Positions 12,489-23,449 of a stretch of 64,000 nucleotides of DNA are shown here, in pieces. The stretch's first letter is position 1; the number at the start of each line of letters is the position of its first letter. This stretch comes from Parascedosporium putredinis. Lineage: Eukaryota > Ascomycota > Sordariomycetes > Microascales > Microascaceae. The notes beneath the pieces were generated by a model. The model made no database searches. It had not been told where the DNA came from and was given only the letters and a program-made list of their open reading frames with translations. The position numbers were made by a program, and so were the translations under genes. The stretch spans positions 4,464,001-4,528,000 of the forward strand of contig CASHTG010000001.1 of NCBI GenBank assembly GCA_949357655.1, read 5' to 3'.

Positions 12489-12969
12489 ATGATCTTACCG
12501 CCGCGCGAGAGCCTCCCGGAACCAAGTCGGGGGCGGTGCCGGCGGCGGAGGCAGCCAGGTCCACATGTCCCCCAACACGGACTTTGCGGGATCCGGGCGC
12601 GACAAAATGGGTCCTAGGGAGATTGGCATCATCGTTAGCTCCATCGTCATCTTCCTCTCGCTTATCGGCGGCATCCTGCTGCTCAAAGCAAGGGTCAGAA
12701 GGCGTCGGGCCCTGGCGGCTGCAAGAATGGCCGTAGAGCTTAGGTCGCAGGCGATCGCCTCCCAAAGCACGAGCACAGTTGGGCTGGATGTCAAGGGAGG
12801 GGCGAGAGGCGAGGCTGAATATGATATCACCCCGGGCTTAGCTGTCCGAGGACCCTTTCCACGTGAATGGTAAGACGCTGTATCTCCTTCCTCACCGTTA
12901 GCCCGCTGTTATATATGATTAACTCCTCGTCGCAGCGGAGGCCCAATCAGGAAGCCACTGCAAGTCTGA
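12489..12969 (+). CDS. Small single-pass membrane protein, unknown function
   Basis: I do not recognise this protein. The best model starts at the ATG at 12489, crosses a frame break near 12497 (one extra C would explain it), and reads through a glycine-rich stretch (GGGAGGGGSQVH) and SPNTDFAGSGRDKMGPRE. It then enters a membrane helix (IGIIVSSIVIFLSLIGGILL) followed by an Arg-rich stop-transfer segment (KARVRRRRALAAARM). An intron at 12870-12935 (GTAAGA donor, TTAAC near the acceptor) replaces an early stop by a short tail ending PIRKPLQV, total about 137 residues. If the break is real, an ATG at 12565 still yields the membrane part. A long leader, a good intron and the hydrophobic segment followed by Arg support a real gene; function cannot be inferred. 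Confidence 0.55.
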
Positions 12970-13395
12970 ATTTGAGGGTTTGGGGGTTCGAGAGGCGTAA
13001 ATGGTAGAGCGAGACCAATCAGGAGGGGTGAGAACAAAAGCACAACAGTGAGAAAGACTGCCACAGCGGTTGAGAGACTAGAATGCCACACACGTATGTA
13101 GAAGATAGATGAACCGATACGCAAGGCCCACTGCCAACAGGGGAGACAACTTAGGGTAAAAGTCCCGCTCCGGCTGCTTGGGAGTTGAAAGGCCTTGTCT
13201 AGGGACCCAGAGACATCCACAGCCGCCGTGCGGCGGAGAAAGAGGGCCTCCACAACGTCGATTGCTGGGCTGAGATTGGGATGAGAACGGCGATAGGTGG
13301 TTCGAACCAATATATATGCCCATTGGGAGTTTTTATTCTTTACAATACATGACCAAGACCCTCTTCGTAAAAGTACACATGTTTCGTTTCGCGCT
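12970..13395. other. Convergent intergenic region
   Basis: This stretch lies between two genes that point toward each other and should hold both 3' UTRs. No open frame in it has protein features I recognise. The perfect palindrome GGTTCGAACC near 13300 is not part of a tRNA-like fold. Confidence 0.5.
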
Positions 13396-13913
13396 TTACC
13401 AACTCGCCTTCTTGACGCCGGGGAGGTTTCCATCGAGAGCTTGTCTCCTGAAGTTGTACTAAAAGAAGAGAGAGGGAAAAGGTTAGTACAGAGCTACTAC
13501 GTGACAGACACATGGCCGCTTACCCTCGTCAGCTTAAAGTCCCTCAGAATACCTCTCGTCTTGCCTCCAAGGATACACCTGTTCCTGATCTGGGACGGCC
13601 TCGTGTAGGCGTGCATCGTTGACAGCTGGAGCTGAGCTTCGGCGCGGACTCGAGGGGGAGGGTCGTGTTGCGAATGGCGTAGCGGAGAGCTTGCCTAAGT
13701 GACGAAACAGGAGACGCAGGTTAGCCACTAAACCCTCAGGAAAAAAAGTCGACCTCAACATCGAACTGCACGCCGCATAGAGGTTCGCCTGTGGTGTTTT
13801 CCTTACCTCTCGGGCTCGAACTGCTCAAAGACCTTGCGCTTGGTGTGGTCTCGGATGATGCGCGTGTTGATGAAGCAGCCCAGATCGAGCTTCTTTGCCC
13901 GAAACATCGACAT
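13396..13913 (-). CDS. MRP2: Mitochondrial small-subunit ribosomal protein uS14m (Mrp2)
   Basis: This is a component of the mitochondrial ribosome small subunit head, equivalent to bacterial S14. It has three exons: 13807-13913, 13524-13694 and 13396-13458. The N-terminus MSMFRAKKLDLGCFINTR with IRDHTKRK and the segment TRPSQIRNRCILGGKTRG are diagnostic of S14. RDFKLTR and the C-terminus NLPGVKKASW complete the family signature. One base is missing near 13650 in a run of C; restoring the frame gives TLPPRVRAEAQLQ and a 113-residue protein, the expected fungal size. Two in-frame ATGs lie at the start (codons 1 and 3), and I chose the first. It is transcribed away from the ERF2 gene's 3' end. 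Confidence 0.95.
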
Positions 13914-15127
13914 CTTTGCGAAATTGACAGGTCTTGACTTTTGGTTCTCTTCCCCGCTAGGCCTTATTCTCGTCCTTTTCGTCCGGCGATGGACGCTTTC
14001 ACTCTAAAGTTGGGCCGGAGTTGGTGAGTTGAGTCGAGCCTCGTCTGCGAAAGGTCAAAGGAGCGTCAGGATTCTTGAATTGAAGCTAAAGATTTCTTCG
14101 GCATCTTCCGTCGCAGCACCGCTAATGCTTGAACAGACGCATTATTGGGTGGCCCCTTCCACGCGCTGGCCCAGTGCACGGCACGCTTTTGTATCACGTG
14201 ATCCTCCAATTTCCCCATGCACAGTGGACATGTGTAGCGCGGGCGCTGCTGCGAGGCGTCGATGACCACGAATAGAGCCTCACGACAACTGAACCACAAC
14301 GAGACCTTCGGGACATTGACCTGGGCTGAATACAATCATATTCTCTGACTTGAACTTTTCCTCTCGAAATTCTCCAGCAATCCTTTCTCGCTACTCCCCC
14401 ACTTCTACTCCAAAACTGGTCCATGGTGGGCCTCCTCACTCTTCAAATTAATGGCTTGCTGAACATCACCGAACAAGGAATTGTCAAAAATGTTCTTGCT
14501 TTCTTATTTTGATAGGCTCGTCCCGTCATATCGGGATAGCGTAGAATACACGGTTCTCTGTTTATTTTTGCCTCGCCTTGTATTGCCCATAGACTCTCTC
14601 CGAATCCAGCGCCCTACCCTGCCCTCCTCCCCTTCCTTTCCCCACCTGAAGCTAGTAGAACATCATCCCGCATAAGAATAAATGAGAAGTGAAGGAACGA
14701 TCCGAGTCAAACAAAAGGAAACAAAAGATAGGTCGAGTTGGTAGTATGGTGTAGGTGTAGGTTCGATAGGGTATATGTGTTGAATAAATCATGGTAAGAT
14801 CGGGACGCAAGAAAAGGAAGAGACAAGAGCTCTGAGCACATGTAGAAAAAAACACATTAAGTAGTGGGTTGTGTTGGTGGTGAAGCTGTGAAATATGTGA
14901 AGGAAACCGCCGAGGTCTGTTGCTCATGGAGCTGAATGTATAATGTCGTAAGTAAAACAGGTCGAGGAAGGGTAAGAAACCACACGGCCCTCCCGCGAAA
15001 AGAAGAAGAAGCAAGGGCCGCCGCAACGAAAAGAATATGACGGCCGACAAGAAAGAAAAGATGAAAAGGAATGCGAGATAGAGATGAGGATACTCTTGAT
15101 CAAAGAAAGATGCTGGACTGGTTCCGT
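13914..15127. other. Intergenic region between MRP2 and ERF2
   Basis: The left part is the promoter region of the minus-strand MRP2 gene. The right part, about 14660-15127, should hold the 3' UTR of ERF2. No reading frame with recognisable features is present. Confidence 0.5.
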
Positions 15128-17166
15128 TTAATTGTTGAGTTGCTGACTCCGTTGGCTCCGTAATGAATTAGGCCCTTGGAAGCTAGCATACGCTGGCTTC
15201 ACATTCTCCATTTCCATAGCATTGGTCGCGTCCTTGCGAGCCTTCCGACCCCTGTGCTCGCTCAGTCGTTGGTCGCCCAAGGCGTACTTGCTCTTGAAAC
15301 GGTAGTAAGTCGGGGGCCGAGGCCGGCAAAGGACAACGATCCAGTTCTTGAACCAATTTCTTTGGTTAAACGCCCTATAGCGCTCGGTCTTGACAAACTT
15401 GTGTGAGTTGATGTACTCCCGCGTTGTCTCGCCGCGAGCCATGAGGAAGATGTGATAGCCCATCAAGGCGAGAGGGTACATGAGGCCGACAATGCCATAG
15501 ATGACCATGGCAAAGGGAACCCGGAAGTGGTCGATGGCCTGGCTGAAAGATATACTTTGCCTGTTCCGGTAGGTCAGAACCTGGACGAGACTAGCCGCCG
15601 CGAGATAGGCGCCTAGGAGCGTCGTGCTGGTGACAAAGGTGAAGAAGTAACGGTAGTTTCGACGGCCCACGCAATTGTTGAGCCACACGCAATGGTGATC
15701 CTGGGTCTCTACACAATTATCACATAACCGGCAGTGATGCGCGCGAGGTGGGCGCCAAATGTTGCAAGTACGGCAGTGCCAGACAGGAACTTCCATGGCG
15801 GCAGATGACTTATCCGTGGACCGAATCAGGTACCAATCCGTCGTGGGAGGGCCAACTCGAAGTGGATCATCATCCTCCGGGGTAGGGAAACGGTGAATAT
15901 TACGAGGAAGGATCTAATAACAGAGGGTTAGCCTAGGGCGCATGGGGGAATGATGAGCTAGACATGGGGCACCAAAAAACTTACGCCAGGGTCAGTAACG
16001 GAGGCATGGATGAATGACGAAAGACAGATGTACGCCAGGTAGGCAAAGGTAATGGGAATAGCGGGCGATACTTCTTTCCACAAGTACTCGGCCGAAAACA
16101 CGAAGAAGAGGACGGTAGGCGCAACGACAAGCATTCCGGTAGCGACGTTGACAGGTCGTTGTCTCGAATTCTGCCACCTCCCACCAAAGCAGAAGATGGT
16201 ATTGCCCTCAAAGTACTCGAATACTTTGCCAATGCGGCTCGGTTGGGGCTGGGGTGCCTTGGCTTCGGTGGCCGCCCCGCGACGAGCAGCATCAGCGCGG
16301 GGGTGGAAGCACCCGAGGATAGCTTTTCTACGCCCTCGAGGTTTCGATGGGCGGAACTCTGGGAGGCATCGTTCATACCGGGCAGAAGAAAGCTGGAGCG
16401 GAAAGAGCGAGGGGACTTGAGAACACCGGCGATGCTAGACGACCGCTCGGCATAGCTCTTGTCCACGCTGATATTGAGGTTTTGATTCTCAAACTTCTTC
16501 TTTTGTAGAGGTCGCATGCTCTCGGATATACTTCCATGGGTAGTATGGTGGCCTTGGGTCGGGCTGGTGTTGGCCGTCCTATCCACACCCGTCACCTCGG
16601 TGCCAGGCGAGGGTGGCGCAACAAAGGAGCCGTCATCGCTACGGGGGTCTCGTGTGAGGGGGATGTGGGGCTCTGTTGCAAATTACTTGTCGCGGTGCTT
16701 CTCGAGTCTCGTAGAGGTTCAGGTTGCTTCGCCGCCGCTAAGGGTCGAGGACCACCCCGCTGGGCTTGCAGCTTTTGCGAGCTCATGGGATGGAAGAAGG
16801 CGTGGGAGGTGAGGGAGGGGACGTGACTCCGACTCTTCGTACTACCGGGTCGGCCGACTGAACTCGCGATACTGCCGCCGCCCACACTGCCCTCTGCGCG
16901 GCGACACCGGTGAGGTAGTTGTTTCTCAGCTGCTGGGGGTGGGGTCGATTGCTCTTGGACGAGACGCCTGTTCTCGCTGTACCGGGGCGTGATTCGGATG
17001 GCACAAGACTCCGTCGCTGAGCCGGGCGAGATTGTTGAATTTGAGGTTCCTCTCCATCGTCGGATGCAATGTCGGTCATCCGCGAGGACACGATACTCGC
17101 CGGTCTCGCGGGGAAATTATCGTCCTGGATGGGCGAACCCATCCGCGGAGGGCTTTGCGGCGCCAT
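15128..17166 (-). CDS. ERF2: DHHC palmitoyltransferase Erf2
   Basis: Erf2 transfers palmitate to cysteines of Ras-type proteins at the ER/Golgi, usually together with Erf4. The catalytic Cys-rich domain is intact, running from WHCRTCNIWRPPRAHHCRLC through the DHHC tetrad in ETQDHHCVWLNNCVGRRNYR, and the TTxE-like motif TTREYI follows after two membrane helices. Upstream lie the family landmarks FEGNTIFCFGGRWQNSRQRP, two more helices and HASVTDPG; the intron at 15914-15984 separates VTDPG from ILPRNIHRFP. The N-terminal cytoplasmic half is long, Ser/Pro-rich and low in complexity, from MAPQSPPRMGSP, and includes VPSLTSHAFFHPMSSQ. Frames switch several times in exon 1 (roughly 16890, 16640 and 16250), each compatible with a lost base. 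Repaired size is about 656 residues, normal for filamentous fungi. Confidence 0.95.
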
Positions 17167-19511
17167 CCCGAACGATAATTAAGATTTTCTGTTTCCTGGT
17201 CCTTCTATTTTCGATCGAGCAATAAAGCGATGGCGAAGGCGATGGCGAAAGTGATGGCGCAGCGTGCCTGTCCTAGTACATTGCCGTCACGAAGTGTTGA
17301 GGGTTGCTGAGCTCGAAGGGACGAGATCGAAAAAGATTTCGTTATTTCGTTGTTATGAGGAAGGAAATCGTCTGCAACGGATCCAAAGAGAGGGGCGGGA
17401 GCAACGGTGGCCGTCTTCCAGGAGATCAAAAATGCAAATGAGGGTGGTTGAACGCGGAACCGAAGTTTCGACCCTCCAAGTTGTAATGCTGCGAACCAGA
17501 GTTGGCCGGTCGATGAAACGGGGGTGGAGAGGTTGCAGAGACTGGATGCGGCGGGTTCAGGTGAAAGGAGCGACTGGCCGGAGAAGATGAGGTTCGAAGA
17601 AAAGGAGATGAAGAAGACGAATTATTATTGATCGGGACGAGTCGTAGGATCGACAGTCGACAGCCGGCCGATGGGGGAAAATAAGAAAAGGAGGGGAGGG
17701 ACGAATGGCAGAAGATGAGATGGGTGCACAGAAAAAAGAAGGGATGGGTGGAAAGGAGAGAATTGGTCGATTGGGATGGGATGGCGAAGGCCAAAGCGTA
17801 GCGACCTCCCGTCCTTCTCCTTACCTGACGATAGTATTATTACCCCGTGCAAGCGTGGAAGTCAACGCGGGTGCGAGTTCAGGGGGCAGCATGACGGGGT
17901 GAAATTGCGACCTCACGCAGCAACCCAGCCCAGGCTTTTACTGGCCAGCCATCTTCAGAGATTTGGTCCCTTTGGACCTCAGTACCAACAAGGAAAGACT
18001 GTTACTTTCCATTAATACTCCTTGAGCAATTCCGATATCTACAAATACATGGAGGGCATCACAGTTCTCCCCTGCAGGCACTGAAGCCCTTGGCGCGATT
18101 CTTGTTCCATCAACTGGATGTTCCCCCAACAAACATTTCCTACAGTGTCCGCGGGGCTACGCAGTGATTGAGCAATTCACGCAAACGCGCCCTGGCATTT
18201 CATCAATCAAGCACGGCTCGCGGAGTGTGCGCGCTCAGAGCCAAAACCGGCAATGCGACGCTGCGACCTTGACGATTGAAGGACCCGCTTGCAGACATCA
18301 AGCGGATGTACGAAGTAATAACAGCGATGAAATGCGAAAGGCCTTCCCCTTGATAATGTCCCCGGCCGCGCTGTCGGGGCTGAGAACTCGCGACCTACCT
18401 GACTCAGCACATTGGTGCTCATTTCGATGATCATATCCTCGGTTACACCAACATCAGTGCACTTTTGACGAAGATTGATCTGGGGTTCTACTTAATAATA
18501 TCGGAATTGATCTGGAGGTTGCCTTATGTAGAATCTTGAATTCGCCTCACGTCTCCTTATCAAAGGACCCCCGCCAGCTCGGAGACCCCATACCAAACAA
18601 GGCAAAATGTAGGTAAACTCTCGCGGCGAGTGCCACCGCCTTCAAAATCCGGAGTGCGTACGCCAAAATGGCCTGCATACTACAGGGAACCAGACAGCAT
18701 TGCTTTTCGAGTCACCGGGTTGGCCATTCGGCATGCTAGGAAACACCAATCCCACAAAAAAAAAAGAAAAAAACAAGAGGCTGTTGGTTTGAAAGGGAAG
18801 GGGCACGATGACTAGGCAGGTGCAAAGGCCTAGCGAATCCAGGGAATATTCCGCATTCAAGGCTTCAAAGAATCATCGCCGACAAAGCTTTTGGCCAAGT
18901 GTAGAACCCCTCTAAGAATGCGAACTCTCCTAACCTATCTAGAGATGTACCATCTGTCAAGCCTTTACAAGTCTCGCACTAAACGTACTCGAGCAAATCT
19001 GTGCGTCATTGCTAAAGTTGAACTCTGAACTGCGGGAAGGCTTCGTAGAGGTAATTCGCGAGATCCATTGTTTGAGCCTATCAAGAAGCGACTGAAAACA
19101 TCAATGATTTCCTCACTGGCTGTCCCGCTGACGCCAATACTCTCCCTGCAGCAACAAAAAAAAAGAAAAAAAGAAAAAGAAAAAGAACGGAAACACAGGT
19201 CCTAGAAGTCCCTTCAACCGAAAAAGCCGAGGAAGGGTACCTCGTTAATCTTGACTACTACTATGGACTAAATCCAAGCATCCAAACCTAATGTACCTTT
19301 CCCTTGAATACCCAGCCTACAAGTACTTCTCCAAGCACGTGATTTCGGAAGGAAAGAAACTTGACAGGATGACCTCGTTGCAGCAAAACATAATCATACG
19401 AGAATATTCATAGCTTGCCAACCCATATCGCCCTCCGAAAACCCCCTCGGCCAATTGAACCACCAACCTCGTTTTCGAACCTCTCCCATCGATCACCAGA
19501 TAGCAGACAAG
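17167..19511. other. Divergent intergenic region, ERF2 leader and upstream DNA
   Basis: About 17170-17900 is purine-rich on the plus strand (pyrimidine-rich in the ERF2 direction), as expected of a long ERF2 5' leader. From 18000 to 19400 I see only short unsupported frames and A-rich tracts near 18758 and 19158-19185. The final 100 bases are the promoter-proximal region of the small mitochondrial protein gene. Confidence 0.5.
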
Positions 19512-20153
19512 ATGTCCTCGGTCGCCGCCCGCCGATTCTTCACCACCACCGCCCGCCGCCTCACCACCGAGGAGAAGGCGAACGCCAAGGCTAGCAACAG
19601 CCCAGCTATCGTGCGTCATATATGCCATTCGCGAACCGCCTCTCGAGATGGCCTTCGCAATTGAGGACTATGTGTAGGCCTCGACATCTTCGAACCAATT
19701 GGCTAACTTATTGCTCTTTTTCCGCAGGCCCTTGGTGCTGGTGTCGCCATTACCTTCACCGGCGCCATGCTCTACTTCCGTATGTTCCCCCCAGCACTCA
19801 GGCACCTCCTATACACATACACTATGCCTATCCAACTTGTCCTTTTCTTGCGCCCTGCCTCCTTCCACAGTAGACCGTAACTAACAGGCTTTCTTCCTTG
19901 TCCCTAGGCAACTCCAAGAAGGTTGGCGACGAGGCTCCCTGGGACGCCGAGACCCTAGCCAAGCACAAGGCTGCGAAGGACGCCCCTAGCGCCCTCAACG
20001 CCGTTGTCGTTCCCGCCCTTACTCTCCCCAAGGTACTACTTATTCTCAGCCCCTTTATAAATCGCCGGGATGAGGCGATCATGCTAACACTAGAGCACAC
20101 AGGATGTCCACGACAGGCTCAACAAGTGGGGCAAGGACGACGGATACCCGTAA
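19512..20153 (+). CDS. Small mitochondrial-type membrane protein, unknown function
   Basis: Four exons are joined by clean splice signals: 19512-19610, 19728-19779, 19908-20032 and 20103-20153. They give 108 residues with no frame breaks. The N-terminus (SSVAARRFFTTTARRLTTEE) is rich in Arg, Ser and Thr and lacks acids for 18 residues, like a mitochondrial presequence. A single membrane helix (ALGAGVAITFTGAMLYF) is followed by a charged tail (KKVGDEAPWDAETLAKHKAA) and the C-terminus DVHDRLNKWGKDDGYP. I infer an inner-membrane protein, possibly an accessory respiratory-chain or assembly subunit, but I cannot assign a family. High intron density for its size and exact phase matching make the gene itself secure. 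Confidence 0.85.
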
Positions 20154-20704
20154 ATTCAGCACCTCCATAGAATGGGAGGCCTTGGGGGCTCTTCGCCTTG
20201 GACCTTAACTTTGGGAAGACAATAGATCAAGCCGCAACACCGAGGGGATGTTGAGGATCCAATAGGCTTCCCAGTGTACATAACATAGACAAAAGAGCGG
20301 GCATTTGGATAAAACAAGAGTTATACACAACAATTCCTACACTCGTTGTCCCAAAGCTACTTGACTTATGGCGATTCCAAGAATGCGTGTGTATTGGAAT
20401 CTCCTTTGCAGAAGTCGGACTAACTTCCCCAAAAAAAACTAGTTTACTCTGTCGTATATTTCCTTGCTCCCTACTCCATATCCCCGTTATTCTGCCCAAC
20501 TTTCTCCAGCACCTAAGCTGTCCGCCATCGGTAAGCGGGTCTGATTACGCTTTCGAGCTAGCTAATGGGGCCTCCATCAACATTTAGGGCAGACATCATG
20601 GTGTCGGTGAATGGGGCCGAGGTGACGAGTCTGTTCCATTCCAAACCGAAATAATAATAAAAGTTCTTTACAGGGCGCGACTCCTTGCCTTCCTAAGGAT
20701 AGCC
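20154..20704. other. Convergent intergenic region
   Basis: This lies between two convergent genes and should contain both 3' UTRs. No further coding signal is seen. Confidence 0.5.
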
Positions 20705-22187
20705 CTACTGAGACAAGAGATGGATTTCCTCGGCGGTAAAGCCAAAGAGGTAGAGAAGGTCAAGCATCGTCTCACCATTCAGCCGGGCGGACGCCTCCAT
20801 CTGGACCACGGGCTTTGCGTTCCAGGCAACACCGAGGCCAGCCGCCGCCATCATAAGCAAATCGTTGGCACCGTCACCGACGGCGATGACCTGGGAGGTA
20901 TCGATTCCTTCCTGCTTGGCAATCTCGAGCAAAAGCTCCCGCTTCCTTTCCTTGCCAACGATAATGCCCTTGACCTCACCAGTCAGGGTATTGGTCGCCT
21001 CATCTATGATGACCTCATTGGCATGAGCATGGTCAATGCCGAGCTCGCCCGCGAGCCAGGAAGTGAGGGGCAGGAAGCCACCTGAAAGCACGGCGGTCTT
21101 GACACCGAGACGCTTGAGAGCCTTGATCAGGGTCGCACACCGTTGGTGACGTCGAGGACGGGGCGCAGTTGACTAAAGAAGTCGGCGGGCAGGCCCTTGA
21201 GAAGTTGGACGCGCTCCTGAATGCGCTTTCGAATTCAAGCTCTCCCATCATGGCGCGATGGGTAATGTCCGCGACACGCTCGGCAATATCGACGGGATCC
21301 GTGATAGTGGCGGCCAAAAGGTCAATGACCTCCTGTGTGATCAGAGTACTATCCATGTCGAAGACAACCAGTCGGGGGTGTCGTCGCCAGAGAGTATCGT
21401 ACTGGAGAGCGACCTCGACATTCCACTCGCGCTCAAACCTATAAATCATCTCGTGCTTCCGCAAGTCGGCGAGGCTCAGATAGTCCGGAGAGGGGATGGG
21501 GAGAGAGTGAGCTCGACAATGCGCGGCTGATCAGGGTTGTCGAGACAGCGATGCGACGAGTGCATCTCATTGTCACCGGACGCGAGGGGAATGTCGACAT
21601 GAGATGGAGGAAAGAAGCGATGCAGAGAGGGAGATATAGGATCCATAAAGGTGGTCGAGCTGCTCAGGCTCAGAGGTGGAAGGGGGTTCGAGGGGGAACT
21701 TCTCAAGCTCATTGGTCGGCGCGAGGTTCGCAGGGATTTCGTGAGATGCCTGGTCGGAGGTGGAAGTAGCGGAGCTCGCAGCTTGTCCGGTGGAAGAGGA
21801 AGTCAATGCGGGTTGGCTACCGTTGGGAGTGGCATGGCGCTTGTAAAAGATGGTGGCAACGAGGCGAGTGGTAGCCTTGCCAGGAGGGAGCGCAGTTCTG
21901 ATGGGTCAAACTGTGGCTGACGCCCTCGATGATGGTAGGGGATGCTCTTCAGACGGAATGCCCTTGTAGGGAACATAGGGCTTAGGAGGCGACGACACGC
22001 TCAACGGCCGGAGATCCTCGACGACGGTGTCGATCCCATAGTGGGTCTCGGGACTCTTGGGCGGGCGGTACTGCTGATGCTCGCGCAGGAAGGAGCTGCT
22101 CCGCATCTCAGAAGTGAGCTGCGGTCGGGCCGGGGCCGGGGCCGCCGTCTTCGACGAGGTCGAAGGGCTTCTCGCGAGGCTGGCCAT
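20705..22187 (-). CDS. SER2: Phosphoserine phosphatase (SerB/Ser2, HAD superfamily)
   Basis: This enzyme catalyses the last step of serine biosynthesis, hydrolysing O-phosphoserine in the cytosol. The HAD motifs are clear: motif I FDMDSTLI, motif II in TAVLSGGFLPLTSWLA, the lysine in GKERKRELL, and motif III/IV AVGDGANDLLMMAAAGLGVA. ITHRAMMGELEFE is the SerB cap region. As usual in filamentous fungi there is a long N-terminal extension, beginning MASLARSPSTSSKTAAPAPA and containing LVATIFYKRH. No intron is needed. Frames break near 21128, 21233, 21490 and 21630, and at one or two places between 21880 and 21930, all compatible with lost bases in C or A runs. Repaired size is about 495 residues. 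A (GGT)n tract lies just upstream. Confidence 0.93.
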
Positions 22188-23449
22188 TCTAGGTCGGGGC
22201 TGGGAGGGCTGAGGGGGTTTGGGTGTGCGGTAGTGCCTCTAAACTTTTTCGGGTGGTGGTGGTGGTGGTGGTGGGAGTGGGAGTGAGGGGCACACAATTT
22301 CGGAATTCTGCGGGGTGAAGATGGCGTGGCAATGACGGAACTCAGACAAGTCGCATGCAACAAAGAGAGAGACCCTTGAGACTCTACAGATAAAAAATAA
22401 TGTCGAGTCGAAGCAAAAGTTTGCCACTCAGGGGAAACACCCACAAAGTGACAATATATAGCGGTCTGCGAAACTTTGGTACAAATCGAGGCGTGCGAAA
22501 TGGGAATTGAAAGAGGTGGAAAAAGTTGGCACAGGGAAAAGACTCCTCGGGCTTTTCCTCCGCTGGCGGGGTGAACACGCACACTCGAGGGGCAAGGCTG
22601 GGACTGGAAAGCCGGGCGGGAAACTTGGGGCAAGAGAGGGGTTGGCACTTGCACGACCAAGGAACGACCGAGAAACGAAGAGAAAAAAATCCACTGTGGA
22701 GGGGAAGGGAGGAAATAGCAGACCCGTCCAACATCGTGTACCCTCCGTGCCAATGAAGTCCGACGCTCCCGCTCTGCCACAGTCCAACGCACGTGTATTC
22801 GTCTTGATTGATTGATTGTCCCATCTATCGATGGCAACGCCTAGCTACTCACTGATAAGAGTTGACGAGGGCTACATATGATATGCCCTCACCTGCCTCG
22901 AGCATCGATGCTCACCTCATGCGACGGTGACGTAGATGAGGAGTTCGTGGCCTTCATACATGCGGGATTGGTCCACAGGCCGACAACAGCAAATGAGAAA
23001 GCCCGATTCACTAAATTTGCAAGCGAGCCCAGCTCATCGCCGGAGCACCCTTTCCGACCGAGCCCAGTTAAATCAAGGCATTCGTCGCCAGCTTTGTGTG
23101 AAGGGAACGGTTTGGGGGCTGGGGTCCATAACTGGCTACCAGACCGAGAGTGCTTGCCCCGCAGTTGCCATCACACCGGAACGTCTGGTTCAAAATCAAT
23201 GCGACAGAGAAATAGAGTTGAATAGTTTTATTAGCGCCACCCAAGGAGAACGAATCCGTGTTCCTTTTGACCCCACACAAGCGCACTAGATATCACAATG
23301 CATTGTCGAGGCAGAGCTGGCTCGGAATATCTTGACTATCCATTGATCACTAAATGCTCAAATGCTTTCAATTCTTGGCCCCAGGGATTATCTATTATCC
23401 TTAACACCATAATTTACAAAAATCTAGCAGAGCTTGACGACCTTCCAAC
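22188..23449. other. Intergenic region with SER2 leader
   Basis: The first 600 bases are likely the promoter and leader of the minus-strand phosphatase gene. They include the (GGT)n tract. No gene is supported in the rest; the last part should hold the 3' UTR of the secreted-protein gene. Confidence 0.5.
22252..22274. repeat. (GGT)n microsatellite
   Basis: About seven GGT trinucleotides lie in the presumed 5' leader of the phosphoserine phosphatase gene, about 65 bases upstream of its start codon. On the transcript strand this is an ACC repeat. Confidence 0.9.
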
